A stretch of DNA of 64,000 nt from Sutcliffiella horikoshii. GTDB taxonomy: Bacteria; Bacillota; Bacilli; Bacillales; Bacillaceae_I. Below the pieces are notes generated by a model, which saw only the letters and a program-made list of their open reading frames with translations, was not told where the DNA came from and searched no databases. Position 1 is the first letter of the stretch; the number at the start of each line of letters is the position of its first letter. A program made the position numbers and the translations under genes. The DNA lies in the NCBI RefSeq assembly GCF_008180725.1, contig NZ_VTEV01000009.1:1-64000 (forward strand), written 5' to 3'. This document shows positions 52,241 to 60,617 of this stretch, one piece after another.

Positions 52241-53662
52241 ATGAAAATGGATCTATATAAGCCCAAACGGCATTGGAGTGAATTCGAACTTTGGAAAGAT
52301 GTAACCGAAGAACAATGGAATGATTGGATATGGCAGTTGACCAATACCATCCGAACACTTGAGGATTTAAAGAAAGTCATTAACTTAACACCGGAAGAAG
52401 AGGAAGGGGTAAAAATCTCCACTAAAACCATCCCTTTAAATATAACGCCATACTATGCTTCGTTAATGAATCCAGATGATCCAAGGTGCCCTATAAGGAT
52501 GCAATCTGTACCAATTTCAAAAGAAATCTACAAAACAAAGTACGATTTAGAAGACCCTCTTCATGAAGATGAAGATTCCCCAGTTCCAGGCCTGACGCAC
52601 CGCTATCCGGATAGAGTATTATTTTTGGTTACCAACCAGTGCTCCATGTATTGCAGGTACTGTACACGCAGAAGGTTCTCCGGCCAAATCGGAATGGGAG
52701 TGCCTAAAAAACAATTGGATGCTGCCATTGCCTACATTGCATCCAATGACCAAATTCGGGACTGTCTAATTTCTGGTGGAGACGGTCTTCTAATCAATGA
52801 CCAGATCCTTGAATACATCTTAAAAAATCTGCGGGCCATTCCACATCTTGAAATAATTCGGATAGGAACTAGGGCACCTGTCGTGTTTCCTCAACGAATA
52901 ACAGAGAACCTTTGCAACATATTAAAGAAATATCACCCTGTCTGGTTAAATACGCATTTTAATACTTCTATAGAAATTACAGAAGAGTCTAAGCTGGCTT
53001 GTGAAATGCTCGTGAATGCAGGGGTGCCGGTAGGAAATCAAGCCGTCATATTGGCAGGTATCAATGACAGTGTACCTATTATGAAAAAGTTAATGCATGA
53101 TCTAGTGAAAATACGTGTAAGACCTTACTATATTTATCAATGTGACCTTTCTGAAGGTATCGGACATTTTAGAGCCCCAATTTCCAAAGGACTTGAAATT
53201 ATTGAAGGGTTACGCGGACATACGAGCGGCTATGCTGTTCCTACCTTTGTGGTGGATGCCCCAGGCGGCGGTGGAAAAATTGCGGTTCAACCGAATTATA
53301 TTATCTCACAAAGTGCGAATAAAGTAGTGTTAAGAAACTTCGAAGGGGTTATCACCACTTATCCGGAACCGGAAAACTATGTCCCTGGAAGAGCGGAAGC
53401 CTATTTTGGTGAGATTTATTCAAACATGGAGGATAAGCGTTCAAATATAGGAATCGCAGCACTAATGAATGATTCACAATTCAATCTCGTTCCAGAAGGA
53501 TTAAATCGATTGAATCGCCGCAAGGACTACGAAACAAACCCAGAACATTCTTCTTTAAAGGATAAACGTGATAAGCGTGATGAATTAAAAGAAAAGAAAT
53601 TCCAGGCCCAACAGAAGAAGTATATAGTTGGAGAAGAAGAAAACAAGAGTGAATCAAGTTAG
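52241..53662 (+). CDS. kamA: Lysine 2,3-aminomutase (radical SAM, PLP)
   Basis: Converts L-lysine to L-beta-lysine. The radical-SAM cluster motif CxxxCxxC is at 134-141 (CSMYCRYC). The PLP Lys is in DAPGGGGKIAV, and ISGGDGLLI is the SAM-binding glycine stretch. The 473 residues fit KamA of B. subtilis (471), including a charged C-terminal tail rich in Lys and Glu. A sigma-54 promoter lies just upstream and yokU directly downstream. First enzyme of the pathway completed by yodP, yodQ, yodR, yodS and yodT. Confidence 0.96.
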   Translation: MKMDLYKPKRHWSEFELWKDVTEEQWNDWIWQLTNTIRTLEDLKKVINLTPEEEEGVKISTKTIPLNITPYYASLMNPDDPRCPIRMQSVPISKEIYKTKYDLEDPLHEDEDSPVPGLTHRYPDRVLFLVTNQCSMYCRYCTRRRFSGQIGMGVPKKQLDAAIAYIASNDQIRDCLISGGDGLLINDQILEYILKNLRAIPHLEIIRIGTRAPVVFPQRITENLCNILKKYHPVWLNTHFNTSIEITEESKLACEMLVNAGVPVGNQAVILAGINDSVPIMKKLMHDLVKIRVRPYYIYQCDLSEGIGHFRAPISKGLEIIEGLRGHTSGYAVPTFVVDAPGGGGKIAVQPNYIISQSANKVVLRNFEGVITTYPEPENYVPGRAEAYFGEIYSNMEDKRSNIGIAALMNDSQFNLVPEGLNRLNRRKDYETNPEHSSLKDKRDKRDELKEKKFQAQQKKYIVGEEENKSESS

Positions 53663-53673
53663 GAGGGTACTTG

Positions 53674-53952
53674 ATGAAATGTAATTGGTGTGATAGCTCA
53701 CAAGCAACATCTTCATCAGGAACAGTATATTGGGAACTGCCTGATGGTACAAAAGCCGTAACCATAACAGAAACACCCTCTGTCAATTGTGGGGACTGTG
53801 GAATGAAATATCAAGAAGACACAACTGTGAAGGAAATAGAAGATCAATTGTTTTTAATCAACACGAAGGAATTAGAAGCACAGCTCAGCTATAAGGAGCT
53901 AATGGCTAAACCCCGATTGTTAAAAAGAAACTACTTTGACTTCTCAAGCTAA
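53674..53952 (+). CDS. yokU: YokU family zinc-binding-like protein
   Basis: 92 residues from ATG 53674 behind AGGAGG. Two CxxC pairs (CNWC at 4-7 and CGDC near 42) suggest a zinc knuckle. The helical C-terminus (LFLINTKELEAQLSYKELM) is followed by basic residues. YokU sits directly beside kamA in B. subtilis as well. A role as regulator or helper of the lysine pathway is plausible but unproven. Confidence 0.92.
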   Translation: MKCNWCDSSQATSSSGTVYWELPDGTKAVTITETPSVNCGDCGMKYQEDTTVKEIEDQLFLINTKELEAQLSYKELMAKPRLLKRNYFDFSS

Positions 53953-53961
53953 TGGTTGTCC

Positions 53962-53994
53962 TTTACCCTCATTCTAATGTAGAATGAGGGTAAA
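53962..53994. promoter_or_regulatory. Perfect 15-bp inverted repeat after yokU
   Basis: TTTACCCTCATTCTA and its complement are separated by only three bases. A T run is missing on the plus strand, so it is not a classical terminator for yokU. It shares the half-site TCATTCTA with the inverted repeat before yodT. Confidence 0.6.
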
Positions 53995-54014
53995 AAAATG
54001 GGTGTGGATGCATT

Positions 54015-54233
54015 TTGAGAAAGTCGTTTTACCATTATTTAATGAAGTTTCGTCATGCTTTGAAAAAAGATGACATCAGTATATTTGCCAATCATGCTTA
54101 CGACGATCATAGTTTTCCAAAAAATTCAGAGGACTACCATGAAATCAGCAGCTATTTAGAAATGAACGGCCAATACCTAGAGAGCATGTCTACCTTCGAC
54201 AAGGCTTGGGAGCTGTATGAAGAAGAAGTTTAA
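54015..54233 (+). CDS. yozE: YozE family (UPF0346) small protein
   Basis: 72 residues, colinear with B. subtilis YozE: KSFYHYLMKFRHALKKDDIS near the start, then FANHAYDDHSFPK, DYHEISSYLE and TFDKAWELYE. A helical sterile-alpha-motif-like fold is known for the family; function unknown. TTG start behind a modest GGGTGTGG. The yokU-yozE order is as in B. subtilis. Confidence 0.93.
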   Translation: MRKSFYHYLMKFRHALKKDDISIFANHAYDDHSFPKNSEDYHEISSYLEMNGQYLESMSTFDKAWELYEEEV

Positions 54234-54244
54234 TAGCTAGTTAA

Positions 54245-54276
54245 AGTGCACCTTTTATGAGGGTGTATTTTTTTTA
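54245..54276 (+). terminator. Intrinsic terminator after yozE
   Basis: TGCACC/GGTGTA hairpin with a long T run. Confidence 0.75.
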
Positions 54277-54300
54277 AACATAAAACATATTTTTATGTAA

Positions 54301-54437
54301 ATTCTAGCTGTGGATTGGAGCAAATGGCGAAGACTCCAGCAGGGGAATAACGGTAGATTGAGACCCCACAGCGCAGCGAGGAGGCTCAAGCACCGTCCCG
54401 CGGAAAGCGAAGCCATTTGCGGAAAGGAACAGTGTTG
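54301..54437. repeat. Bacillus GC-rich intergenic repeat, second full copy
   Basis: Same order of blocks as 27847-27982 (ctgtggattggagcaaatgg ... ccgcggaaagcgaagccatt ... aaaggaaca). Differences are scattered. The rest of the gap to 54618 holds the 17-base YjcZ-upstream motif (54497) and a promoter. Confidence 0.85.
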
Positions 54438-54546
54438 TTCAGCCAAACAACACAAGTTTTTATTATTTCCTATGTTAATGGAATAATAGAATAATAGGGA
54501 CAGCCGCCTATAAACACATCGTACAACCACTTTTTGCCCCAACGCT

Positions 54547-54576
54547 TTGGCGAGTTGGCATCTTGCTGCATATAAT
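54547..54576 (+). promoter_or_regulatory. Candidate sigma-A promoter of the YodN-position gene
   Basis: TTGGCG (54547-54552) and perfect TATAAT (54571-54576), spacing 18, about 43 bases before the start codon. Confidence 0.55.
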
Positions 54577-54618
54577 ACATTACTATCAAAGCCACAGTGA
54601 TAAATGGGGAGAAATTAT

Positions 54619-55326
54619 ATGGGGAAGAACAAAAAACCAAACAAACCGAAATATAAAATTGGTGACATTGTCGTCATCACCATCTATGGAACTGTCGGTA
54701 AAGTGACGGACATGAAGCAAATAGATGGTGCGTATGTATATGAAGTAAATTCAAGTGAAGGGCTATATCAAGAAGAGACGCTTGCCTTTGTATCTGAATA
54801 TGAAGGAAAAGTACTGGTAACCGAACGACTTGATATCAAGTATATGTATTTTATCGGTGATATCGTCCATGTTGCTGGATATGGCAAAGAATTATTTAAA
54901 ATAGTCGGTTTCCGCACTGAAATCTGGCGATATAAAGAAGACTCCTGGGAAGACATCATTTATGAATTGACAAGATTGTCTGATGGGGAATGGTTGGAAG
55001 CAGGAGAGGAAGAATTGACAATGGTTGTCCATCACGAACATGCTGAAATTCTTATCCACAAACTTGGATTGTCCTATATGTTCAACAAAGAAAATACAAG
55101 CTTGGAGTTGTATAATCCGATGACTGGATCAAACAAACATTTCAAAAAAGAAGAATACAACAAGGAATATCAAAGAATAATTGATGGGCTTCTTGATGTC
55201 TACAATGATTATAAGGTGTTATATGATATCTTCGGTGATGAGGAATACCAGGAAGTGATGAATCTAGTAATGAAAAACCTAAAAAAATACATGGATGGCA
55301 AAAAACATAGTCAATTAGAAAAATAG
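54619..55326 (+). CDS. Conserved protein at the yodN position
   Basis: 235 residues from ATG 54619 (ATGGGGAGAA site); an ATG at 54604 lies before the site. A basic start (KNKKPNKPKYKIGD) is followed by two small beta-barrel-like repeats: KIGDIVVITIYGTVGKVTDM and YFIGDIVHVAGYGKELFKIVGF. Each resembles a KOW/SH3-like fold. The C-terminal third is helical and acidic. It lies between yozE and yozD, where B. subtilis has yodN, so it is probably that gene; I could not confirm this by full-length comparison. Confidence 0.75.
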   Translation: MGKNKKPNKPKYKIGDIVVITIYGTVGKVTDMKQIDGAYVYEVNSSEGLYQEETLAFVSEYEGKVLVTERLDIKYMYFIGDIVHVAGYGKELFKIVGFRTEIWRYKEDSWEDIIYELTRLSDGEWLEAGEEELTMVVHHEHAEILIHKLGLSYMFNKENTSLELYNPMTGSNKHFKKEEYNKEYQRIIDGLLDVYNDYKVLYDIFGDEEYQEVMNLVMKNLKKYMDGKKHSQLEK

Positions 55327-55473
55327 AATGGAGAATTGAAAGAGCAAATAGATAAAGAACGGACCTCCGATAATGGCTGCAGCGAATACCAATTTGTCCG
55401 AAATTTTATCTAAAAGTGGCAATAAAACTTCCTCTTCTCCTAATCTTTCTAAGCTTGCTAAATAGTTCTTCAT
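55315..55473 (-). CDS. Small membrane protein, 52 residues, convergent to the YodN-position gene
   Basis: Minus-strand ORF with a textbook AAAGGAGGAGAT site before the ATG. The N-terminal half is amphipathic (MKNYLASLERLGEEEVLLPL), and the C-terminal half is one membrane helix (LVFAAAIIGGPFFIYLLF...ILFF). Its last 12 bases overlap the end of the gene at 54619. I do not recognise the family. Ribosome site and composition support a real gene. Confidence 0.65.
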   Translation of the reverse strand: MKNYLASLERLGEEEVLLPLLDKISDKLVFAAAIIGGPFFIYLLFQFSILFF

Positions 55474-55661
55474 ATAAATCTCCTCCTTTTTTGTGATTGC
55501 TTGTCCTTATGTCCCCAATGTATGCACGCTAGAACATTGATATGCACTTTTTTGAAATTTTTGAAAACAAAGATAGCATTTGTCCAACCTGATGGATTAA
55601 TATAGAGAGTAAGACATATATCTTTAAAGACGTACATAAACCTTTAAAAAGGGGTGATATT

Positions 55662-55829
55662 GTGAAAGAAATCGAAGTAGTTATCGACACAGAAGAAATA
55701 GCCGAGTTCTTTTACAATGAGCTGGTAAGGCGGGGGTATGTTCCAGCTGAAAGCGAGATAGAAGAGTTGGCGGATATCATGTTCGATTATTTACTGGAAA
55801 AATGCATTATTGATGAAGAGATAGAATAG
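55662..55829 (+). CDS. yozD: YozD family small protein
   Basis: 55 residues, very acidic: KEIEVVIDTEEIAEFFYNEL, VRRGYVPAESEIEELADIMF, ending CIIDEEIE. It matches B. subtilis YozD in length and position, near yodL and the yodN-position gene. GTG start behind AAAAGGGGTGAT. No known function. Confidence 0.85.
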   Translation: MKEIEVVIDTEEIAEFFYNELVRRGYVPAESEIEELADIMFDYLLEKCIIDEEIE

Positions 55830-55954
55830 GAATCGATAAAGTAAAAAATAATACAAGCATTGCTGTTTCTTAGGCGAGATTGTTGTCTTAGGGGCAGCTT
55901 TTTTAGGTTTCAGCAGATTGGTATTTTGAGGGGGCTTCGTTTTAATGCTATATG

Positions 55955-56200
55955 GACGAGATTAGCTCAAAAATAAGCTAATTATGTGGGGGTTGAAACC
56001 GTTCGGTCAAATTATGATGTGGTTCGGTCAAAAAAAGCAATTTAAAAGAGGGTGTTCGGACAATTCTTATAAGGCTTTGGACAAAAAAAACCGAGGTTCG
56101 GTAACTTGAAAATTTCGTTCGGTCAACTTTTGAGAAACTTCGGTTAAATTCCCGAAATCTTCGGTCAACTATTGAAAAACTTCGGACATTTACACTTTTG
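55955..56200. repeat. Degenerate array of TTCGGTCAA-type repeats
   Basis: About nine spaced copies of ttcggtcaa/ttcggacaa/ttcggttaa, each followed by an A/T-rich stretch (actattgaaaaac and similar), at irregular intervals of about 20-35 bases. No ORF. The stretch 55830-55955 also lacks a gene. Confidence 0.7.
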
Positions 56201-56250
56201 ATCGCCCCGTCCCAATTACAAATAAACCACCACGTACTTTATCAGCCTAA

Positions 56251-57366
56251 TCATTTTTCCTTATCAAAGAAAACACCATGAAGCTCAGAAATTCCAGTAA
56301 GCTTCATCAAATTAAATAGATGGGATTTCTCCATATCAGCTGCTTCCATACTTGCAGGAAGATGAAAAAACGTTAATACTTCCTGAATATCCTTAAACCA
56401 ATCAACAGGAACTATCGAAGGATGGTCAAAATCCGCCCATGCTGCTTCGAGTGTAGGACTATAAATCTTGCGGGAAGTAGACTTTGATGAAAAAACGGCA
56501 GGAAGGTAATCTTCTCTTGAACCGGTATGGAAACTCTCCTTGCTAAAATGCAAAGCCCCCTGCAAGACATCCTCGTTGGTAAACAATAGGACATAAAGCA
56601 TTTTCCCTATCTCAATACGATTAGAAAGGTCGGAAAATTGTTGAACTCCAAGCCCAGTCAAAAGAGTGTCCAAACCCTTCCGGTAAGGAAATAGAACTAA
56701 TGTAAAGCCAAGCTTTTCCTGTAGTTGATAAGTTAAACTGGATAAAACTTTCTGCTGAAAATAAGGATTTTGAAGGAGGTTATATTCAATAAAATTCTGT
56801 TCGTTAATGATCAAGGAAACAGTAAGCAGTTCTTTTTTACTGTTATTGCTCAAGAAAAGTGTCCATATCGGATTCATAAAAGGTGAAACATGAAATTCGG
56901 AGAGTAGATAAAATAGAGGTCTGCCAGCCTTTTTACTTTCTTCATATAGGAGTAATTGTGGGTAAGCATCTTGAAAAATGAGGTAGTTTGCTTTTTCAAG
57001 AAAACGAAATAAGATGGAGGCCTTCTCGTAAGAAAGCAAGGTGGAAATGTGGCTAGCTTTCAGGTCTGTCATATTCCAGCCACCGTTTCTTGAAACCATG
57101 TGAGCCAAAAAGCTCCAATGGACTTCTGGATGTTTCTGATAAAAATCCAAGTAGGCTTGAGTTCTTGTAACATTGTTTCGGTTAAGGCTGGCAGTCTTGC
57201 TACGGATTTTTGCCACCATATCTTGCTCTTTAAATGAAGGTGAAAGTTTAACCGGGGAATTTGTCCATTCCTTTTTAAGTTGATTTTCTTCTGTAGTAGT
57301 CCATAATTTTATCGAATCATTATTTTTGGACTTGGATGCTGTTCCTGTAAACCATTTTCCAAACAT
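56251..57366 (-). CDS. DUF2515 family protein (YppC-like)
   Basis: 371 residues from ATG 57366 behind GAGGTGATTTG; an ATG seven codons upstream lacks a site. The core HPEVHWSFLAHMVSRNGGWNMTDL and FLEKANYLIFQDAYPQLLLYEES is the DUF2515 signature. No signal peptide or membrane helix is evident. Function unknown. The gene breaks the otherwise B. subtilis-like order between yozD and yodL. Confidence 0.85.
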   Translation of the reverse strand: MFGKWFTGTASKSKNNDSIKLWTTTEENQLKKEWTNSPVKLSPSFKEQDMVAKIRSKTASLNRNNVTRTQAYLDFYQKHPEVHWSFLAHMVSRNGGWNMTDLKASHISTLLSYEKASILFRFLEKANYLIFQDAYPQLLLYEESKKAGRPLFYLLSEFHVSPFMNPIWTLFLSNNSKKELLTVSLIINEQNFIEYNLLQNPYFQQKVLSSLTYQLQEKLGFTLVLFPYRKGLDTLLTGLGVQQFSDLSNRIEIGKMLYVLLFTNEDVLQGALHFSKESFHTGSREDYLPAVFSSKSTSRKIYSPTLEAAWADFDHPSIVPVDWFKDIQEVLTFFHLPASMEAADMEKSHLFNLMKLTGISELHGVFFDKEK

Positions 57367-57542
57367 CAAATCACCTCGGATTATCATATGAGGATTGTGG
57401 TGGTTTCATGATTCACAGGCGAGTCACGCTATACTTTTGCAAATTTTTACTCTTTTCGACAAAACTTTTTATAATCTGATGAAGGATTCGACACCCTTTA
57501 TTGCTAATTAATATATATAGAAATGGTTGAGGGGTGAAAAGG

Positions 57543-57857
57543 ATGTTGGCTCTTAAAAGAATAATGAAGATGGGGACAGGGGAATATGATGTGACCATTA
57601 TGCAAACACCAAATTATGGAGAATCAAAAGGGTACACTCCCATTTTCCGACTAACCATGGAGGGAAGCGGTCATCAGGAAATAGTGGACCGGGTTTATAA
57701 AAAATTCAATGTTACGGACTCTATCCCACGTGATTATGAAGGCAGGTTCATTGCTACTGGTGATATAATCATGATTGATGAGGGAACATTGGGGATTACC
57801 TACTACCGGTTGGAATTTGGAGGCTGGAAGAAAATAAATCGAGTTGCTGTGCGATAA
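57543..57857 (+). CDS. yodL: YodL family protein
   Basis: 104 residues from ATG 57543 behind GAGGGGTG. It matches the YodL domain: YDVTIMQTPNYGESKGY, then VYKKFNVTDSIPRDYEGRFI and a Tyr/Trp-rich end. In B. subtilis YodL affects cell shape when overproduced during sporulation (MreB-related); that role is transferred by similarity only. Followed by a bidirectional terminator. Confidence 0.88.
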   Translation: MLALKRIMKMGTGEYDVTIMQTPNYGESKGYTPIFRLTMEGSGHQEIVDRVYKKFNVTDSIPRDYEGRFIATGDIIMIDEGTLGITYYRLEFGGWKKINRVAVR

Positions 57858-57862
57858 AGATG

Positions 57863-57892
57863 AAAAGGGCAAAGCTCAAACTTTGCCCTTTC
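57863..57892. terminator. Bidirectional terminator after yodL
   Basis: AAAGGGCAAAG/CTTTGCCCTTT stem with a six-base loop. It also lies at the end of the minus-strand gene at 57897. Confidence 0.8.
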
Positions 57893-57896
57893 GTAT

Positions 57897-58040
57897 TTAA
57901 TTATGATTCCCAGGTCCATTTTTTCGGCCTTTAGGAGAATGCTCTTTTTTGTGGGCAGTATGTTCTGCTTCAATAGCTTCTGGACTGATATGGTTGTTCT
58001 TTTTTTGTCCATTTATTCTGTTTCGATGTTTCTTTCCCAT
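57897..58040 (-). CDS. Small basic His/Lys-rich protein, 47 residues
   Basis: Start at ATG 58040 behind AAGGAG (9 bases); the longer open frame upstream has no site. Strongly basic and hydrophilic: MGKKHRNRINGQKKNNHISP, then HTAHKKEHSPKGRKNGPGNHN. The composition resembles minor small acid-soluble or other small spore proteins, but I cannot name the family. Confidence 0.65.
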   Translation of the reverse strand: MGKKHRNRINGQKKNNHISPEAIEAEHTAHKKEHSPKGRKNGPGNHN

Positions 58041-58089
58041 TAGTTTCAGCTCCTTATTATTTAGGGTAACTGCCATGTATATAATAGAT

Positions 58090-58197
58090 CTAGCTTTGCT
58101 GCTTATCTTGTCTGGAAGTGTGTGGCTTAGCAGTTTTCTTTTTTGTTGTGTTCGTAGCATTTGCATGTTCTACTGCTTGCTCTAGTTTCTTTTTCAA
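58090..58197 (-). CDS. Possible small basic protein, 35 residues
   Basis: Minus-strand TTG start behind GGAAGGTGAT. The product begins MKKKLEQAVEHANATNTTKK and ends Lys/Gln-rich. It lies upstream of the 47-residue gene on the same strand. Very short, so the call rests mainly on the ribosome site. Confidence 0.4.
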   Translation of the reverse strand: MKKKLEQAVEHANATNTTKKKTAKPHTSRQDKQQS

Positions 58198-58285
58198 TTA
58201 GATCACCTTCCTGAAAGGAAATTTCTTTCCCTTTTATTTTCTTCTGGAATTGTAAAAGAATGCGCTTTTTTAGCGAGAGTTTCTT

Positions 58286-58313
58286 TTGAAACATGGGTAA
58301 TATATGGTATAGT
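58286..58313 (+). promoter_or_regulatory. Candidate sigma-A promoter of deoD
   Basis: TTGAAA (58286-58291) and TATAGT (58308-58313), spacing 16, about 50 bases before the start codon. Confidence 0.6.
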
Positions 58314-58362
58314 AGTCATTGTTGTAAAGTAACAATGGTAAGAGTTATTAGGAGGTAACATA

Positions 58363-59067
58363 ATGAGCGTACATATTGGAGCAAAACAAGGTGATATAGC
58401 GGAAACGATCCTACTACCTGGAGATCCGTTACGTGCTAAATACATCGCAGAAACATTCCTTGAAGATGCAGTCTGCTACAACGAAGTAAGAGGAATGTTA
58501 GGTTATACAGGTACTTATAAGGGTGAAAGAATCTCTGTTCAAGGTACCGGTATGGGAGTTCCATCTATTTCCATTTATATTAATGAACTGATGAATGAAT
58601 ATAACGTGCAAAATTTAATTCGCGTAGGTACATGCGGAGCTATCCAAAAAGATGTAAAAGTTCGCGATGTAATCCTTGCAATGAGTGCATCTACTGACTC
58701 TCAAATGAATCGTTTAACATTCGGTGGAGTGGATTATGCTCCGACTGCTAACTTCGACCTTCTGAAAAAAGCCTATGACGTCGGAGTGGAAAAAGGTCTT
58801 AACTTGAAAGTTGGTAATGTCTTCACGGCTGACATGTTCTACAATGACAATGGTGAACTTGAAAAGTGGGCTAAGTATGGGATCCTTGCAATTGAGATGG
58901 AATCTGCAGCGCTTTACACATTAGCTGCCAAATACGGCCGAAATGCTTTATCTGTCCTAACTGTAAGCGACCATATCCTTACTGGGGAAGAAACGACTTC
59001 CGAAGAGCGCCAATCCACATTCAGCGACATGATGGAAGTGGCATTGGAAGCTGTAACAAAAAAATAA
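58363..59067 (+). CDS. deoD: Purine nucleoside phosphorylase, DeoD type
   Basis: Hexameric-type phosphorylase releasing purine bases from (deoxy)nucleosides. 234 residues. Phosphate site [11 protein letters not shown] near residue 20, RVGTCGA near 87, and nucleoside-binding [10 protein letters not shown] near 178; catalytic Asp in VSDHIL. AGGAGG lies before the ATG. deoD near yodL and yodJ is the B. subtilis order. It is a single gene with promoter and terminator. Confidence 0.97.
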   Translation: MSVHIGAKQGDIAETILLPGDPLRAKYIAETFLEDAVCYNEVRGMLGYTGTYKGERISVQGTGMGVPSISIYINELMNEYNVQNLIRVGTCGAIQKDVKVRDVILAMSASTDSQMNRLTFGGVDYAPTANFDLLKKAYDVGVEKGLNLKVGNVFTADMFYNDNGELEKWAKYGILAIEMESAALYTLAAKYGRNALSVLTVSDHILTGEETTSEERQSTFSDMMEVALEAVTKK

Positions 59068-59074
59068 TACACGT

Positions 59075-59108
59075 TAAGCCCTTGGGATGTTACTCAAGGG
59101 CTTTTTTA
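59075..59108 (+). terminator. Intrinsic terminator after deoD
   Basis: AAGCCCTTG/CAAGGGCTT stem followed by six T. Confidence 0.9.
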
Positions 59109-59129
59109 TACAAGAAAGGATGACACTTT

Positions 59130-59537
59130 ATGATCCACACATTAAATCTTCAAACACATAAGAGGGATGAGTGGCAAGATATCACAGCTAAAGTGGAGAG
59201 TCTCGTTTCTAAATCAGGCATAATAGAGGGGCATGTGATGGTTTATTGTCCACATACAACTGCTGGAATCACTATTAATGAGAATGCAGATCCTGATGTG
59301 GTAAAAGACGTTGTAATGAGGCTCGACGAAGTATACCCATGGCAACATCCTAAATACAGGCATATGGAAGGCAATACAGCAGCTCATCTAAAAGCGATGA
59401 CACTTGGGAACTCCCAGCAGGTTATAATTCATAATGGCCAGCTTGTTCTCGGCACTTGGCAGGGTATTTTTTTCTGTGAATTTGATGGGCCTCGTCATCG
59501 AGAGATATATATTAAAGTGTTCAAAGATTCTGAATGA
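59130..59537 (+). CDS. YjbQ family (UPF0047) protein
   Basis: 135 residues. The family motifs HTTAGITINENADPDV, a metal-site-like cluster, and WQHPKYRHMEGNTAAHLKA are intact, then QGIFFCEFDGPRHRE. Members have weak thiamine-phosphate synthase activity in vitro; the physiological role is unclear. AAAGGA lies 10 bases before the ATG. It follows deoD by about 60 bases after a terminator. Confidence 0.9.
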   Translation: MIHTLNLQTHKRDEWQDITAKVESLVSKSGIIEGHVMVYCPHTTAGITINENADPDVVKDVVMRLDEVYPWQHPKYRHMEGNTAAHLKAMTLGNSQQVIIHNGQLVLGTWQGIFFCEFDGPRHREIYIKVFKDSE

Positions 59538-59720
59538 ACACACCAGCATCATATAGAATAGCGACTTTTTTCTTATCTTCTTTTTTATCAGTAAAATCTT
59601 TTTACGGCGTTATGGATTAATGGTAAACTGTTTAAGTATGTTTTACATGAGTGAAACTTTAATTGCTAGAACTAACCAACTCATAATGATTATATTAGAA
59701 TAGTAAAAGGTGATTATTTT

Positions 59721-60572
59721 ATGAAAAAGAAACATTTTTCTGTATTGGTAATATTACTCTTGTTAACAGGCTGTTCCAAACAATTGGATGATGTTAACTG
59801 GAAGTTTTGGGAGTATTTTACTAACGATACAGCAGAAGAGGTTGTAGAGGAGACACCAACTGAAGAAGAACCTGTGGAAGAAGAGCAACCGGAAGAAAGC
59901 CCACAGACTGAGGCCCCGCCAGAAACAAATGAAAACCAGTACGTACTGGAAGAGCCGTTTTTCACTGTTTTGAACGAAGAAAAGGTAATTGAAAATACGG
60001 AGAACCTATTAGTGTTAGTAAATAAAAATCAGTCTCTGCCAGCTGATTACGTTCCCAAAGATTTGACTATACCGGATGTCCCGTTTTCCTTTGAAGGGGA
60101 CTATGAAAAAAAATATTTAAGGGAAGCAGCTGCACGTGCATTGGAAGAGCTTTTTGCTGCAGCAGAAGCTGAGAATGTTGAGATCTTTGCTGTATCGGGT
60201 TATCGTTCCTATGAAACGCAGTATGGAATCTATAATACCTACTTAAAAAAGTGGGGAGAAGAAAAAACGAATGCCGTTTCTGCTATTCCAGGACATAGTG
60301 AACATCAAACGGGACTTGCAATGGACATTTCAAGCAGGTCTGCAGCACTAGATTTGACGGAGGAATTTGGAAACACCCCTGAAGGAAAATGGGTGAAAGA
60401 GCATGCAAGTGAACATGGTTTCATTATCCGGTACCCTGAGGATGGGGAAGTGATTACAGGGTATCAATATGAGCCTTGGCATCTTCGTTATGTAGGTAAA
60501 GAGGTCGCTGCTTATATCGATGAACATGATCTAACTTTAGAAGAATTTTTTGACCGAGCGATAAAACAGTAA
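59721..60572 (+). CDS. yodJ: D-alanyl-D-alanine carboxypeptidase lipoprotein (VanY/YodJ family)
   Basis: 283 residues. The lipobox is LTGC (Cys about 16). An acidic Glu/Pro-rich linker (about 35-75) is followed by an M15B peptidase domain. Zinc motifs are SGYRSYETQ, SAIPGHSEHQTGLAMDIS (His and Asp ligands) and EPWHLRYVG. It trims D-Ala from peptidoglycan stems outside the membrane. B. subtilis yodJ also lies near deoD. A terminator shared with the convergent ZIP gene follows. Confidence 0.94.
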   Translation: MKKKHFSVLVILLLLTGCSKQLDDVNWKFWEYFTNDTAEEVVEETPTEEEPVEEEQPEESPQTEAPPETNENQYVLEEPFFTVLNEEKVIENTENLLVLVNKNQSLPADYVPKDLTIPDVPFSFEGDYEKKYLREAAARALEELFAAAEAENVEIFAVSGYRSYETQYGIYNTYLKKWGEEKTNAVSAIPGHSEHQTGLAMDISSRSAALDLTEEFGNTPEGKWVKEHASEHGFIIRYPEDGEVITGYQYEPWHLRYVGKEVAAYIDEHDLTLEEFFDRAIKQ

Positions 60573-60578
60573 AAAAGG

Positions 60579-60617
60579 AAAACCTCAACCATATTTGATC
60601 TGGTTGAGGTTTTTTTA
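60579..60617. terminator. Terminator between yodJ and the ZIP-family gene
   Basis: AAAACCTCAACCA/TGGTTGAGGTTTT hairpin with T-rich ends on both strands. Confidence 0.85.

Noticed and set aside
54554-54570. Sigma-54 promoter TTGGCATCTTGCTGCA upstream of the YodN-position gene
   Set aside because: The GG to GC spacing is one base short, which sigma-54 does not tolerate; an overlapping sigma-A promoter explains the region better.
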